A stretch of 64,000 bases of DNA from Microbacterium azadirachtae (GTDB lineage: Bacteria; Actinomycetota; Actinomycetes; Actinomycetales; Microbacteriaceae), in NCBI RefSeq assembly GCF_000956505.1, contig NZ_JYIX01000038.1, positions 1 to 64,000 of the forward strand. Reading direction: 5' to 3'. Below are positions 45,851-55,054 of this stretch, one piece after another. A program made the translations under genes and the position numbers. The notes below the pieces were generated by a model, which worked only from the letters and a program-made list of their open reading frames with translations, searched no databases and was not told where the DNA came from. How positions within the stretch are numbered: position 1 is the stretch's first letter; every line of letters begins with the position of its first letter.

Positions 45851-47056
45851 TCACTTCCGCTTCTTGCCGTCGAAGTAGGGGTTCTCCCAGATGACCGAGC
45901 CGCCCTGACCGAGGCCCACGCACATCGCGGTGAGGCCGTAGCGGACGTCCGGACGCTCGGCGAACTGCGCCGCGAGCTGGATCATGAGGCGCACGCCGCT
46001 CGCCGCGAGCGGGTGACCGACGGCGATCGCGCCGCCCCACGCGTTGACCCGGGGGTCGTCATCGGCGATGCCGAAGTGGTCGAGCAGCGAGATGACCTGG
46101 ATCGCGAAGGCCTCGTTGAGTTCGAAGAGGCCGATGTCGGAGATGTCGAGGCCGGCCTTCTTGAGCGCCTTCTCGGTGGACGGGATCGGTCCGATGCCCA
46201 TGATCTCCGGCTGCACGCCGGCGAACGCGAACGACACCATGCGCATCTTCGGGGCGAGCCCGAGCTCCTTGACCGCTCCGCCGCCGGCGAGCAGCGACAT
46301 GGTCGCGCCGTCGGTGAGCGGCGAGGAGGTGCCGGCCGTGACGCGGCCGTGCGGGCGGAACGGGGTCTTCAGCGCTGCCAGATCCTCCATCGTGGTCTGC
46401 GGGCGACGCCCCTCGTCCTCGGTGGCGAGGCCCCAGGCGCCGTCGGCGCCCTTGATCGCGACCGGCACGAGGTCGGGCTGGATCTTGCCCGCGTCGTAGG
46501 CGGCCTGCACCTTGTGCTGGCTCAGCATGCCGAAGCGGTCGGAGCGCTCCTTGGTGAGGTGCGGGAAGCGGTCGAAGATGCGCTCCGCGGTGACGCCCAT
46601 GTTCAGGGCGCCGGGGTCGACCATCCTCTCCGCGACGAAGCGCGGATTGGGGTCGGCGTTGCCGCCGATCGGGTGATGGCCCATGTGCTCGACGCCGCCG
46701 GCGAGGGCGAGGTCGTACATGCCGACGCCGATCGACGCGCCCATCGTGGTGACGCTGGTCATGGCGCCCGCGCACATGCGCTCCACGGCCAGGCCGGGGA
46801 CCGTCTGCGGGAGGCCGGCGAGGATCGCGACCGAGCGGCCGAGGGTGAGACCCTGGTCACCCGTCTGCGACGTCGCCGCGATGGCGACGTCGTCGATCCG
46901 ATCCAGCGGGACGTTCGTGTTCCGCTCCATCAGGCCGATCGTGGCCTTGACGGCCAGGTCGTCCGCGCGGGTGTTCCAGTACATGCCCTTCTCGCCGGCG
47001 CGCCCGAAGGGGGTGCGCACTCCATCGACGAAGAAGACGTCCGAGATCTCGGCCAC
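45851..47056 (-). CDS. fadA: Acetyl-CoA acyltransferase (thiolase)
   Basis: A 401-residue thiolase that cleaves 3-ketoacyl-CoA with CoA in beta-oxidation. The nucleophilic C95 is in VERMCAGAMT, the catalytic His is in NAWGGAIAVGHPLAASG, and the second Cys is in LTAMCVGLGQGG. LFELNEAFAIQ is the typical NEAF motif. Start GTG 47056 has GGAGG 6 bases upstream. The stop touches the fadB start region. Confidence 0.95.
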   Translation of the reverse strand: MAEISDVFFVDGVRTPFGRAGEKGMYWNTRADDLAVKATIGLMERNTNVPLDRIDDVAIAATSQTGDQGLTLGRSVAILAGLPQTVPGLAVERMCAGAMTSVTTMGASIGVGMYDLALAGGVEHMGHHPIGGNADPNPRFVAERMVDPGALNMGVTAERIFDRFPHLTKERSDRFGMLSQHKVQAAYDAGKIQPDLVPVAIKGADGAWGLATEDEGRRPQTTMEDLAALKTPFRPHGRVTAGTSSPLTDGATMSLLAGGGAVKELGLAPKMRMVSFAFAGVQPEIMGIGPIPSTEKALKKAGLDISDIGLFELNEAFAIQVISLLDHFGIADDDPRVNAWGGAIAVGHPLAASGVRLMIQLAAQFAERPDVRYGLTAMCVGLGQGGSVIWENPYFDGKKRK

Positions 47057-47059
47057 TCT

Positions 47060-47119
47060 GCCTCCAATGTCCGGTCCGCTGCGCGGACAGGGCCTCCAAT
47101 ATCCGGACCGCTGCGCGGA
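47060..47119 (-). repeat. Direct repeat covering the fadA ribosome-binding site
   Basis: A 28-base word (47060-47087 and 47092-47119) with two mismatches, starting GCCTCCAAT on the plus strand, i.e. ATTGGAGGC on the sense strand. So the fadA leader carries two copies of its GGAGG sequence. The first copy includes a 6-bp stem GTCCGC/GCGGAC (47074-47088). Confidence 0.75.
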
Positions 47120-47130
47120 ACGGATGGTCG

Positions 47131-47152
47131 CCGGCGCGCAGCTGCGCGCCGG
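47131..47152. repeat. 22-bp perfect palindrome in the fadA leader
   Basis: CCGGCGCGCAG followed by its exact complement CTGCGCGCCGG, no spacer. It lies 75 bases upstream of fadA and could form a strong RNA hairpin. Confidence 0.7.
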
Positions 47153-47167
47153 ACTTACAGTTTCGCA

Positions 47168-47181
47168 CGTTCCGAGGAACG
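47168..47181. promoter_or_regulatory. Candidate operator upstream of fadAB
   Basis: CGTTCC-GA-GGAACG, an inverted repeat, with a further GTTCC half-site at 47184-47188. It sits where the fadAB promoter should be. The regulator is unknown. Confidence 0.4.
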
Positions 47182-47289
47182 CGGTTCCCGAATTCGTGAG
47201 ACCGAGTGTCAGCTCGATCCCGGACTTCGGGAGTGTTCCCTCAGCCTAGGAGCGGTGGGGGATCCGTGGAGGAATCGGTTGGGCTGAAC

Positions 47290-48486
47290 CTACGAAGCGG
47301 TTCCGGGTGCCTCGTCCACTGTTTGCGCGGCTTCCACAAAAGCATCCGCGATCCGCTGTGCGGTTTCCTCAATCTGCCAGGTCCTTGCATCGCGTGCGGC
47401 GAGGGCGAATCCGATCGACGCGGCGTTGATCTCGGTAGGCGGCTCCCAGGCGACCCGGCGCAGCGTGTCGGGCGTGAGCAGGTTCTCCGTGGGCATCCCG
47501 AGCTCTTCGGCGCGCGCCTCGACGGCCGCGCGAGCGGCCTTCAGCCGGGCGTCGGCCTCGGGGTTGCGATCGCCCCAGGCGCGGGGCGGCGGGGGCGCGT
47601 CGCTGGGCACGCGCTCGCGCGGCGGGTCGGTGCGCTCACGGCCCCGCTCGATCGCGCTCCACCACCGGTCCAGCTGGCTGCGGCTCGCGCGCCCGGTGAA
47701 GGCGGAGACGGCCGCGAGCGCGCCCTTGTTCTGCGGATTCGCCTGCACGGCGGCGATGAGGGCGCGGTCCGGCACGAGGCGACCGGGGGAGACGTCGGAC
47801 TCGCGGGCGAACTCCTCGCGCGCCTCCCACAGCTCACGGGCGACCGCGAGGTTCTTGGCGCCGCGCACCTGGTGCAGGCCGCTCAGGCGCCGCCACGGCT
47901 CCTCGCGCGGGGGCTTGGGCTGGCGGATGCGCGTCGCCTCGAACTCCTCGGCGGCGAATGCCGTCTTGTGGGCGGTCTCGAGCTCGGAAGCGATGAAATC
48001 GCGCACGTCCACCAGGTGCAGGACGTCCAGCTCGGCGTACTCGAGCCAGGAGTTCGGCAGTGGTCGGGTCGACCAATCCGCGGCGGAGTGCTCCTTGGCC
48101 AGGACGATGCCGAGGGCGCGCTCGACGACGGCGGCGAGGCCCACGCGCTCGTAGCCGAGCAGACGCGCGGCGAGCTCGGTGTCGAAGACGCTCGCGGGGT
48201 CGAGGCCCAGCTCGTGCAGCGACGGCAGATCCTGGCTCGCGGCATGGAAGACCCACTCCTCGGCGCCGATCGCCTCCTGCAGCGGGACGAACGAGCTGAT
48301 CGAGATCGGATCGAACAGGAACGCGCCGGCGTCGCGGCGGAAGGCCTGGACGAGATAGGCGCGCTGCGAGTAGCGGAAGCCGGAGGCGCGCTCCACGTCG
48401 ACGGCGACGGGTCCCTGCCCCACAGCGAGCGTCTCGGCCGCTGCGACGAAATCCTTGTCGTTGTCGATGACGACGTAGTCAGTCAC
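47290..48486 (-). CDS. rnd: Ribonuclease D family 3'-5' exonuclease
   Basis: A 398-residue DEDDy exonuclease with HRDC domain. Exo I is VAVDVERASGFRY (D and E), exo II is FHAASQDLPSL, and exo III is LEYAELDVLHLVDV (Y and D). An HRDC-type helical region follows (about 200-290), including DRALIAAVQANPQN. It trims tRNA and other RNA 3' ends. Start GTG 48486 has AGGAG 8 bases upstream and overlaps the end of the DUF3000 gene by eight bases. Confidence 0.9.
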   Translation of the reverse strand: MTDYVVIDNDKDFVAAAETLAVGQGPVAVDVERASGFRYSQRAYLVQAFRRDAGAFLFDPISISSFVPLQEAIGAEEWVFHAASQDLPSLHELGLDPASVFDTELAARLLGYERVGLAAVVERALGIVLAKEHSAADWSTRPLPNSWLEYAELDVLHLVDVRDFIASELETAHKTAFAAEEFEATRIRQPKPPREEPWRRLSGLHQVRGAKNLAVARELWEAREEFARESDVSPGRLVPDRALIAAVQANPQNKGALAAVSAFTGRASRSQLDRWWSAIERGRERTDPPRERVPSDAPPPPRAWGDRNPEADARLKAARAAVEARAEELGMPTENLLTPDTLRRVAWEPPTEINAASIGFALAARDARTWQIEETAQRIADAFVEAAQTVDEAPGTAS

Positions 48487-49060
48487 GGATGGTTCTCCTG
48501 GCGCCGAACACGGCGATGTCCTCTGAGCCCGGCGGCAGTCCCGCCAGCATTCCGACCAGCTCCGCCCATGCCTCGGCATGCGGGGCGAGGGGGCCGGTCG
48601 GCGACCACGACGCACGGAGTTCGATCTGCGCGCCGTCCCCTTCCGCAGCAAGGCCCCCGAATCCCTTCGAGAGGGTCTTCGTCGAGGTTCCGGATGCGGA
48701 GTGATGCGTCGCGCCGCGCGAGCCGAGCGCGTCGATCAGCCAAGACCACGCTACATCCGCCAGCAGCGGATCGGTGCCGATCTCGGGCTCGAGCGGCGCC
48801 TGCGCGAACGCGACGATGCGCCACGGTCCGCCCCAGGCGTCGGGCTCTGCCGGATCGTGCAGCAGCACGAACCGTCCCGTGCCGTAGAGGGAGTCGCCGT
48901 TCTCGTCGGGGCGCACGTCCGCCGCGAGCGCCAGAGCATCGGGCGCGAGGCCGGACGGCGCGGGAATCTCGCGCACCACGATGTCGTCGCGGAATCGCAG
49001 CGCCCGCAGTTGCTCAGCAGCAAGCGCGAAGACGCCGTCGGGTCCGGGATGAGCGCTCAC
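48479..49060 (-). CDS. DUF3000 protein
   Basis: A 193-residue actinobacterial DUF3000 protein: VVREIPAPSGLAPDALALAA, GRFVLLHDPAEPDAWGGPWR, the WSWLIDAL segment and SKGFGGLAAEGDGAQIELRA. Function unknown; its location upstream of rnd is conserved in Actinomycetota. Start GTG 49060, probably leaderless. Confidence 0.88.
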   Translation of the reverse strand: MSAHPGPDGVFALAAEQLRALRFRDDIVVREIPAPSGLAPDALALAADVRPDENGDSLYGTGRFVLLHDPAEPDAWGGPWRIVAFAQAPLEPEIGTDPLLADVAWSWLIDALGSRGATHHSASGTSTKTLSKGFGGLAAEGDGAQIELRASWSPTGPLAPHAEAWAELVGMLAGLPPGSEDIAVFGARRTIRD

Positions 49061-49066
49061 GCGGAC

Positions 49067-49076
49067 AGACTAGAGT
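49067..49076. promoter_or_regulatory. Overlapping divergent -10 boxes
   Basis: On the minus strand TAGTCT (49072-49067) ends six bases before the GTG of the DUF3000 gene (leaderless). On the plus strand TAGAGT (49071-49076) precedes the hydrolase gene at 49086, which also has AGGAGG. The two boxes overlap by two bases, so the promoters probably compete. Confidence 0.45.
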
Positions 49077-49085
49077 CAGGAGGCG

Positions 49086-50246
49086 ATGAAGAGTCTCAGG
49101 CACGCCGCGACGATCGGCGCGATCGCGCTGGCAGGCGCCGCGGCTCTCGGCGCGGCGATCGGCGGAGCCCTGGTGCTGCGCATCGCGCGGCAGGTGATCA
49201 CCCCGGCCCCGCGCAAGAACGACACCGACGTGCTTGCCGTCGACACGGGGGCCCAGACGATCGAGCTCGCGCGCACCCCGGACACCGAACTGCCGGGGCG
49301 CTACGGCCTGTACGTCGAGGGAACGCCCGGCTACGTGAAGCTGGGCGCGGTGCTGCACGCGGACGCGCTGAGCGTGCGCCGCAAGCTCCTGACCCAGATC
49401 GAACCCGGCGCGGAAGTGGGGCGCAGGGCCGGCTTCAGCGGCTACTACTACCTCGCGCCCGGGGAGCTGCACCTGCCCTATGAATCGGTGCTGATCGGGA
49501 CGCCGGCGGGGCCGTGCCCTGCATGGCTGTTCCCCGCGGAATCGAAGACCTGGGTGATCCAGGTGCACGGCCGGGGCGCCACCCGTTCCGAGTGCCTGCG
49601 CGCCGTCCCCGTGCTGCACGCCGCGGGACTGCCGGTGCTCATCGCCTCCTACCGCAACGACGGGGAGGGGCCGCGCACCCGCCCAGGATCCTACGGACTC
49701 GGGGCGACGGAATGGCGCGACATCGACACCGCGATCGCCTACGCGCTGCGTCATGGCGCGGAGCGGATCCTGCTCATGGGCTGGTCGATGGGCGGAGCGA
49801 TCGCGCTGCAGACCCTGGTGACCTCCGATCACGGCGGCGCGGTCGTCGGCATGATCCTGGACTCGCCGGTCGTGGACTGGCGCACGGTGCTGCGCTTCCA
49901 GGCGAAGGCCATGAAGCTGCCGGATCCGCTTCCGCAGCTCGCGATGGATGCCCTGGAGCAGCCCTGGTCGGCGCGGCTCAGCGGCGCGGACGAGGCCATC
50001 GCCTTCGACGCCCTGGACATGGTCGCCCGGTCCGCCGAGCTGGATGTGCCGATCCTGCTGATGCACAGCGACGACGACGGCTTCGTGCCCTCGGACGCCT
50101 CTCATGCACTGGCGCTGGCGCGTCCGGATCTGGTGACGATGCCGCCGTTCACCGGAGCGCGCCACACGAAGCTCTGGAACTACGACCAGAACCGCTGGAC
50201 CGACGCGATCACCGATTGGCTCGGAGAGCACGGCTTCGCGGACTGA
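49086..50246 (+). CDS. Alpha/beta hydrolase with N-terminal membrane anchor
   Basis: A 386-residue hydrolase. An N-terminal hydrophobic helix (about 8-32) is a signal anchor. The nucleophile elbow is GWSMGG with S234, the acid is in LLMHSDDDGFVP, and the base His is in GARHTKLWN. The oxyanion strand is VIQVHGRGATRSE. It resembles prolyl-oligopeptidase-related hydrolases of unknown substrate. The catalytic triad is intact. Confidence 0.85.
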   Translation: MKSLRHAATIGAIALAGAAALGAAIGGALVLRIARQVITPAPRKNDTDVLAVDTGAQTIELARTPDTELPGRYGLYVEGTPGYVKLGAVLHADALSVRRKLLTQIEPGAEVGRRAGFSGYYYLAPGELHLPYESVLIGTPAGPCPAWLFPAESKTWVIQVHGRGATRSECLRAVPVLHAAGLPVLIASYRNDGEGPRTRPGSYGLGATEWRDIDTAIAYALRHGAERILLMGWSMGGAIALQTLVTSDHGGAVVGMILDSPVVDWRTVLRFQAKAMKLPDPLPQLAMDALEQPWSARLSGADEAIAFDALDMVARSAELDVPILLMHSDDDGFVPSDASHALALARPDLVTMPPFTGARHTKLWNYDQNRWTDAITDWLGEHGFAD

Positions 50247-50331
50247 CAGCGACACTCCACCTGGGCGACGAGACTTCGCTCCGGCGGTGCTGTCTCGCCG
50301 CGGAGATGGAGTCTCGCGGTCAGGCGGCGGC

Positions 50332-50781
50332 TCAGGCTGCGGCGAGGCGGGTGCGCACCTGACGCTTGGCGCGCATGAGCATGCCGGTCATGCCGGAGAT
50401 GCGCAGCGGCGAGACCACCCTGGTCAGCCCGATCGACTGGGGGAAGTCATCGGGGATCGCGAGCACGGCCTCGGGGCTGAGACCCGCGATGCCCTGCGCG
50501 AGGATGCTCGCGAAGCCCCGGGTGGTGGGCGCCTCAGCGGGCGCCGTGGCGTGCATCGTCACGGCGCCGTCGGTCAGCTCGAGGTAGATGTACACCGGCG
50601 ACTGGCACTCGGCCACGCGCTCGGTCATCTCGGGGTGCGTCGCGACCTCGTCCGAGACCGCGGGCAGCTCGTTCGAGAACTCGAGGAGGAGCTGCAGCCG
50701 GTCGGATTCGGGGAGCTCGAGGAACTCGTCCCTGATCTCGGCGAGGGAGTCGGGGAGGACGAAGGCGGGGGTGTCGGACAT
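50332..50781 (-). CDS. sufE: SufE-like sulfur acceptor protein
   Basis: A 149-residue SufE-family protein. The sulfur-accepting Cys is C59 in ERVAECQSPVYIYLE, equivalent to the GCQS motif. EFSNELPAVSDEV and LPESDRLQLLLEFS match the N-terminal helix region. I use ATG 50781 because GGAG is 10 bases upstream; ATG 50790 has that site too close. It follows the rhodanese gene by 18 bases, a pairing also found at Rv3283-Rv3284 of M. tuberculosis. Confidence 0.88.
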   Translation of the reverse strand: MSDTPAFVLPDSLAEIRDEFLELPESDRLQLLLEFSNELPAVSDEVATHPEMTERVAECQSPVYIYLELTDGAVTMHATAPAEAPTTRGFASILAQGIAGLSPEAVLAIPDDFPQSIGLTRVVSPLRISGMTGMLMRAKRQVRTRLAAA

Positions 50782-50799
50782 CCCCGCCATTCTCCCACG

Positions 50800-51693
50800 T
50801 CAGAGCGTCCCGGGCTCCTCGCCCGTGACGATCGGGACGCGCACCGCGCTGCCCCACTCGGTCCAGGAGCCGTCGTAGTTGCGCACGTTCTCGAAGCCGA
50901 GCAGGTGCTTCAGCACGAACCAGGTGTGGGCGGAGCGTTCGCCGATCCGGCAGTACGCCACGACGTCGTCGCCGGCCTTGAGGCCCGCGCCGTCGAGGTA
51001 GATCGTCTCCAGCTCGGTGCGGGGCTTGAATCCGCCGTCCTCGGCGACGGCCTTGGCCCACGGCACGTTCTGCGCGGTGGGGATGTGGCCGGCGCGCAGC
51101 GCGCCCTCCTCGGGGTAGGCGGGCGCCGAGGTGCGCGAGCCGTTGTACTCCTCGGGCGAGCGCACGTCGATGAGCGGGTTGCCGAGGTGTGCGAGCACGT
51201 CGTCCTTGTAGGCGCGCAGCACCGAGTCGTCGCGCTCCACGACCGGGTACGCGGTCGCGGCCCGCTCCGGAAGCGCCGTCGTGATCTCTCGACCCTCGGA
51301 GATCCAGCGGTCGCGCCCGCCGTCGAGCAGCCGCACGTCCTCGTGGCCGAAGAGGGAGAACACCCAGAGCGCATAGGCGGCCCACCAGTTGTTCTTGTCG
51401 CCGTAGATGACGACGGTGTCGTCGCGCGAGATGCCCTTGCGGCCGAGGAGAGCGGAGAAGCCCTCGCCGTCCACGTAGTCGCGCACGACGGGGTCGTTGA
51501 GCTCGGTGTGCCAGTCGACCTTCACGGCGCCGGGGATGTGCCCGGTCTCGTAGAGCAGCACGTCCTCGTCGGACTCCACCACGACCAGGCCCGGTTCGCC
51601 GAGGTGCGCGGCGAGCCAGTCGGTGCTGACGAGCCGGCCGGGCTCGGCGTATTCGGCGAACGATGCGGATGTGGTGTCGAACTCGACGGTCAC
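50800..51693 (-). CDS. sseA: Thiosulfate sulfurtransferase (two rhodanese domains)
   Basis: A 297-residue tandem rhodanese protein. The C-terminal domain has the active Cys C248 in [15 protein letters not shown]. The N-terminal domain has [14 protein letters not shown] where the Cys would be, so it is structural. It may deliver sulfur to thiocompounds or detoxify cyanide. Start GTG 51693 with GGGAG upstream. It is one operon with sufE. Confidence 0.92.
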   Translation of the reverse strand: MTVEFDTTSASFAEYAEPGRLVSTDWLAAHLGEPGLVVVESDEDVLLYETGHIPGAVKVDWHTELNDPVVRDYVDGEGFSALLGRKGISRDDTVVIYGDKNNWWAAYALWVFSLFGHEDVRLLDGGRDRWISEGREITTALPERAATAYPVVERDDSVLRAYKDDVLAHLGNPLIDVRSPEEYNGSRTSAPAYPEEGALRAGHIPTAQNVPWAKAVAEDGGFKPRTELETIYLDGAGLKAGDDVVAYCRIGERSAHTWFVLKHLLGFENVRNYDGSWTEWGSAVRVPIVTGEEPGTL

Positions 51694-51871
51694 AGGGGGC
51701 TCCCTCAGAGGTGATGATGCAGGGCGACGATGTCCGTGAACGGCCCGTCGCGCGCGATGACGCGCGGTGAAACCGGTGACGGCGACGGCGTAGGGTTGAT
51801 CCGTCTCTTCGACACTAGAACCCCGTGCGCCACTGCGCACCCGCCGGGTAAGACTTCGACACAGGATCCGA

Positions 51872-52924
51872 ATGACCGATCAGGCCGCCACCTCCGGCGT
51901 CGTCCACCTCATCGACCGCCAGCCGCAGATGACCGGCACCGAACTGCTGACGGGGCTTGTGCCGCCGCCGCAGTTCGACGGAGCGACGTTCGACAGCTAC
52001 CGCTCCGACGCGGCCTACCCGTCTCAGGAGGAGGCCAAGCAGCATCTCATGGCGTTCGCCACCGGTGCGCAGCAGGTCAAGCGCGGCGGCCTGTTCCGGC
52101 GGGCGCCGAAGGTCCCGGAGGTGAAGCCCGGCGTCTACCTCGACGGCGGATTCGGCGTCGGCAAGACCCACCTCCTCGCCTCGATCTACCACGCGATGCC
52201 CGCACGGCGTAAGTACTTCGGATCCTTCATCGAGTACACCGCGCTCGTCGGCGCGCTCGGCTACCGCAACACCGTGGATCTGCTCCGCGGGTCCGATCTG
52301 CTCTGCATCGACGAGTTCGAGCTCGACGATCCGGGCGACACCATGGTCATGACGCGCCTGCTCGGCGAGCTCGTCGGCAGCGGCACGAAGCTCGCGGCCA
52401 CTTCCAACACCCCGCCGAACGCGCTGGGCGAGGGCCGTTTCGCCGCGCAGGACTTCCTCCGGGAGATCCACGCGATGTCGGACAGCTTCGAGACGATCCG
52501 CATCGACGGCGTCGACTTCCGACAGCGCGCGCTGGACGGGCACGCCGTCGCGCTGTCCGCCGAGGACTACGACGAGCAGATCGCAGCGCTGAGCGCGGGC
52601 CATCGCGTGTCGGACGATGCGTTCGACGACATCGTCAAGCACCTCGCGCAGGTGCACCCTTCGCGCTACATCCGCCTCATCGCGGGCGTCGAAGCGCTGG
52701 GGATCCGCGAGGTGCGCCAGCTCACCGATCAGTCGGAGGCGCTGCGGTTCGTCGCCTTCGTCGACCGCGCGTACGACGCGCAGCTCCCGGTGCTCGCGAC
52801 GGGACGCCCCCTCGACGAGGTGTTCAGCGAGGAGATGCTCGGCGGCGGCTACCGCAAGAAGTACCTGCGCGCCATCTCCCGCCTGAACGCCCTCTCGCAC
52901 GCCGAACGCCCCGCCGCGGGCTGA
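51872..52924 (+). CDS. zapE: ZapE-type AFG1 family ATPase
   Basis: A 350-residue AAA-type ATPase. Walker [12 protein letters not shown] is at 92-102 and Walker [15 protein letters not shown] about 144-157; [17 protein letters not shown] is sensor 1. This matches the AFG1/ZapE family; ZapE modulates the Z ring in E. coli. The start is ATG 51872. A -10-like TAGGGT at 51788-51793 suggests a leader of about 70 bases. Divergent from sseA. Confidence 0.88.
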   Translation: MTDQAATSGVVHLIDRQPQMTGTELLTGLVPPPQFDGATFDSYRSDAAYPSQEEAKQHLMAFATGAQQVKRGGLFRRAPKVPEVKPGVYLDGGFGVGKTHLLASIYHAMPARRKYFGSFIEYTALVGALGYRNTVDLLRGSDLLCIDEFELDDPGDTMVMTRLLGELVGSGTKLAATSNTPPNALGEGRFAAQDFLREIHAMSDSFETIRIDGVDFRQRALDGHAVALSAEDYDEQIAALSAGHRVSDDAFDDIVKHLAQVHPSRYIRLIAGVEALGIREVRQLTDQSEALRFVAFVDRAYDAQLPVLATGRPLDEVFSEEMLGGGYRKKYLRAISRLNALSHAERPAAG

Positions 52925-52966
52925 GGGCGACGTGCGAAACACGCTGTTCACACAGCGGCGGATCCT

Positions 52967-53004
52967 GTAACACCGCCGCAACATCCGCCTCGTTCCCGCG
53001 AAAC
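52967..53004 (+). promoter_or_regulatory. Candidate GlnR box upstream of amtB
   Basis: Four sites with exact 6-base gaps: GTAAC, GCAAC, CTCGT, GAAAC. GlnR boxes in Actinomycetota alternate GTNAC and GAAAC with 6-base spacing; three of four fit. It lies 52 bases before the amtB start. Confidence 0.5.
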
Positions 53005-53055
53005 ACGGCGCGGCCACACTGAAACGCACGACGCGATCAGGTGGAGGCGCACAGC

Positions 53056-54291
53056 ATGGAAGCAACAGGGAACATCTCCTGGGGAGTGACGGCGACGGCG
53101 CTGGTCCTGCTCATGACGCCGGGGGTGGCGTTCTTCTACGGCGGCCTCGTGAAGGCCAAGAGCGTCGTCAGCATGATGATGATGAGCTTCGGCGCGATCG
53201 GGCTCGTCGCGGTGCTGTGGATCCTCTTCGGCTCGTCGATGGCGAGCGTGACGTCCCCCACCCAGTTCGCAGGCGACCCGTTCGCCGACTTCGGTCTCGC
53301 ATCGCTCGCGAGCGGCAAGGGGTCCAACGTGGCTCTGCTGACCGTCGGCTACGGCGCCACCTTCGCGATCATCACGGTCGCCCTCATCTCCGGTGCCATC
53401 GCGGACCGGGCGAAGTTCGGCCCCTGGTTGATCTTCGTCGGGGTCTTCGCGACAGTTGGCTACTTCCCGATCGCCGCCTGGGTCTGGGGCGGCGGCTGGA
53501 TCATGCACCTGGGCGCGATGCTGTTCGGCGCCGACAGCGGCATCGAGTTCATCGACTACGCCGGCGGCACCGCCGTGCACATCAATGCGGGCGCCGCCGC
53601 CTTCGCCCTGGCACTCGTGCTCGGCAAGCGGATCGGATTCCAGAAGGGGATCCAGAAGCCGCACAACGTGCCGCTCACGCTCCTCGGTGCCGCGCTGCTG
53701 TGGTTCGGCTGGTTCGGCTTCAACGCCGGCGCGCAGTGGACCACGAAGGGCATGGACGGCGTCGGCCTCATCACGATCAACACGTTCGGAGCAGCGGCTG
53801 CGGGCATCCTCGGCTGGATCCTCGTGGAGCGGATCCGCGGCGGCAAGGCCACCTCGATCGGCGCGGCCAGCGGCGCGGTCGCCGGTCTCGTGGCGATCAC
53901 CCCGGCGTGCGCCAACCTGACGCCCGGATGGGCCTTGCTGCTGGGTGCTCTGACCGGTGCGGTGTGCGCCCTGGCGGTCGAACTGAAGTTCCGCCTCGGC
54001 TTCGACGACTCGCTCGACGTGGTCGGCCTGCACCTGGTCGGCGGCTTCATCGGCACGATCTACCTCGGCTTCTTCGCCACGGGGCAGGGCCTGTTCACGG
54101 GCGGCGACATCCGGCTGCTCGTGGTGCAGGTCCTGGCGTCCGGTGGCGTGCTGATCTACTCCTTCGTCGTGGCCCTGGCGATCGGCCTCGCCATCGAGAA
54201 GACCATCGGATTCCGTGTCACCAGCGAGGACGAGATCGCCGGCGTCGACCTCGTGGTGCACGGCGAGGAGGGCTACGCGCTCACCTCCTGA
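53056..54291 (+). CDS. amtB: Ammonium transporter AmtB
   Basis: A 411-residue protein with eleven predicted membrane helices. It contains the Amt signature: the His/Phe gate segment GGTAVHINAGAAAFALAL and DVVGLHLVGGFIGTI with conserved His, plus MTPGVAFFYGGLV and FGWFGFNAG. It imports ammonium at low concentration. No glnK or glnD follows, unlike many amtB operons. Start ATG 53056 with GGAGG 8 bases upstream; a GlnR-like box lies in front. Confidence 0.95.
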   Translation: MEATGNISWGVTATALVLLMTPGVAFFYGGLVKAKSVVSMMMMSFGAIGLVAVLWILFGSSMASVTSPTQFAGDPFADFGLASLASGKGSNVALLTVGYGATFAIITVALISGAIADRAKFGPWLIFVGVFATVGYFPIAAWVWGGGWIMHLGAMLFGADSGIEFIDYAGGTAVHINAGAAAFALALVLGKRIGFQKGIQKPHNVPLTLLGAALLWFGWFGFNAGAQWTTKGMDGVGLITINTFGAAAAGILGWILVERIRGGKATSIGAASGAVAGLVAITPACANLTPGWALLLGALTGAVCALAVELKFRLGFDDSLDVVGLHLVGGFIGTIYLGFFATGQGLFTGGDIRLLVVQVLASGGVLIYSFVVALAIGLAIEKTIGFRVTSEDEIAGVDLVVHGEEGYALTS

Positions 54292-54320
54292 GACCCGCGG
54301 GGATGCGGGACAGGCGCGGA

Positions 54321-54326
54321 TAGGGT
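54321..54326 (+). promoter_or_regulatory. Candidate -10 box, leaderless pemK-like mRNA
   Basis: TAGGGT ends six bases (GTCGTT) before the GTG at 54333, with no ribosome site in the gap. Confidence 0.45.
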
Positions 54327-54332
54327 GTCGTT

Positions 54333-54923
54333 GTGACCACCAATGGCAACGGCATCCTGTCCGCGCTCTTCTCCGCCGTCGCGGCGATCGCGAAGGCTCT
54401 CACGAGCTCGTCCTCCCGTGCGGGGACGCCGCAGGGGAGCACGGGCCGCGGGGGAGTGCGGCCCACCTCCGGGACAGCGACGCTCGAGCCGACGCCCGGC
54501 CATGGCGGAGCCACCGAGACCATCGAGCTGGATCCTCGCTCGGTGCGCGCGCTGCGGGTCGCATACGCGCCGCATCGCGACGGTGCACCGGACGCCGGCG
54601 AGATCGTATGGACCTGGGTGCCCTACGCGGAGCGGGATGGGCGGGGCAAGGACCGGCCCGTGCTCGTGATCGCCACGCAGTCGGCGGAGCGGGTGTACGC
54701 GGTCAAGCTGACCAGCAAGTCGCACGACGGGGACCGCGATTTCCTCTCGCTCGGATCCGGCCCCTGGGATGGCCAGGGCAGGGAGAGCTGGGTCGACATC
54801 GACCAGCTCTACAGCGTGCACGTCTCCGGCGTGCGGCGCGAGGCAGCCGCCCTGGACCGCAACCGCTTCGAGCGCGTGGCGAGCGTGCTGGAGCGCCGCT
54901 TCGGATGGACCGCGGTCGCCTGA
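54333..54923 (+). CDS. PemK/MazF-like protein with long N-terminal extension
   Basis: A 196-residue protein. Residues about 85-190 resemble the PemK/MazF RNase fold: GEIVWTWVPYAERDGRGKDRPVLVIA (strand with KDRPVLV), YAVKLTSKSHDGD and SWVDIDQLYSV. The first 80 residues are a hydrophobic/low-complexity extension. No antitoxin-like gene is next to it. It may not be a classic toxin. Start GTG 54333. Confidence 0.65.
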   Translation: MTTNGNGILSALFSAVAAIAKALTSSSSRAGTPQGSTGRGGVRPTSGTATLEPTPGHGGATETIELDPRSVRALRVAYAPHRDGAPDAGEIVWTWVPYAERDGRGKDRPVLVIATQSAERVYAVKLTSKSHDGDRDFLSLGSGPWDGQGRESWVDIDQLYSVHVSGVRREAAALDRNRFERVASVLERRFGWTAVA

Positions 54924-54993
54924 GGGCCGTCTGAGCGCGGCTGCGACACATACTTGTCGCCCCCGCCCTGACCCACGAGCGCACGGCTAGCTG

Positions 54994-55054
54994 CCGAGTG
55001 CACGGCCTGTTGGCGCGCGGAACCCGTACACCCGGCAGGATCCCGTGCACTCGG
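54994..55054. repeat. Intergenic 12-bp perfect inverted repeat
   Basis: CCGAGTGCACGG (54994-55005) and CCGTGCACTCGG (55043-55054), spaced by 37 bases, followed by three CTCGGG units. Between the PemK-like gene and the membrane protein gene. No coding content seen in 54924-55132. Confidence 0.6.
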
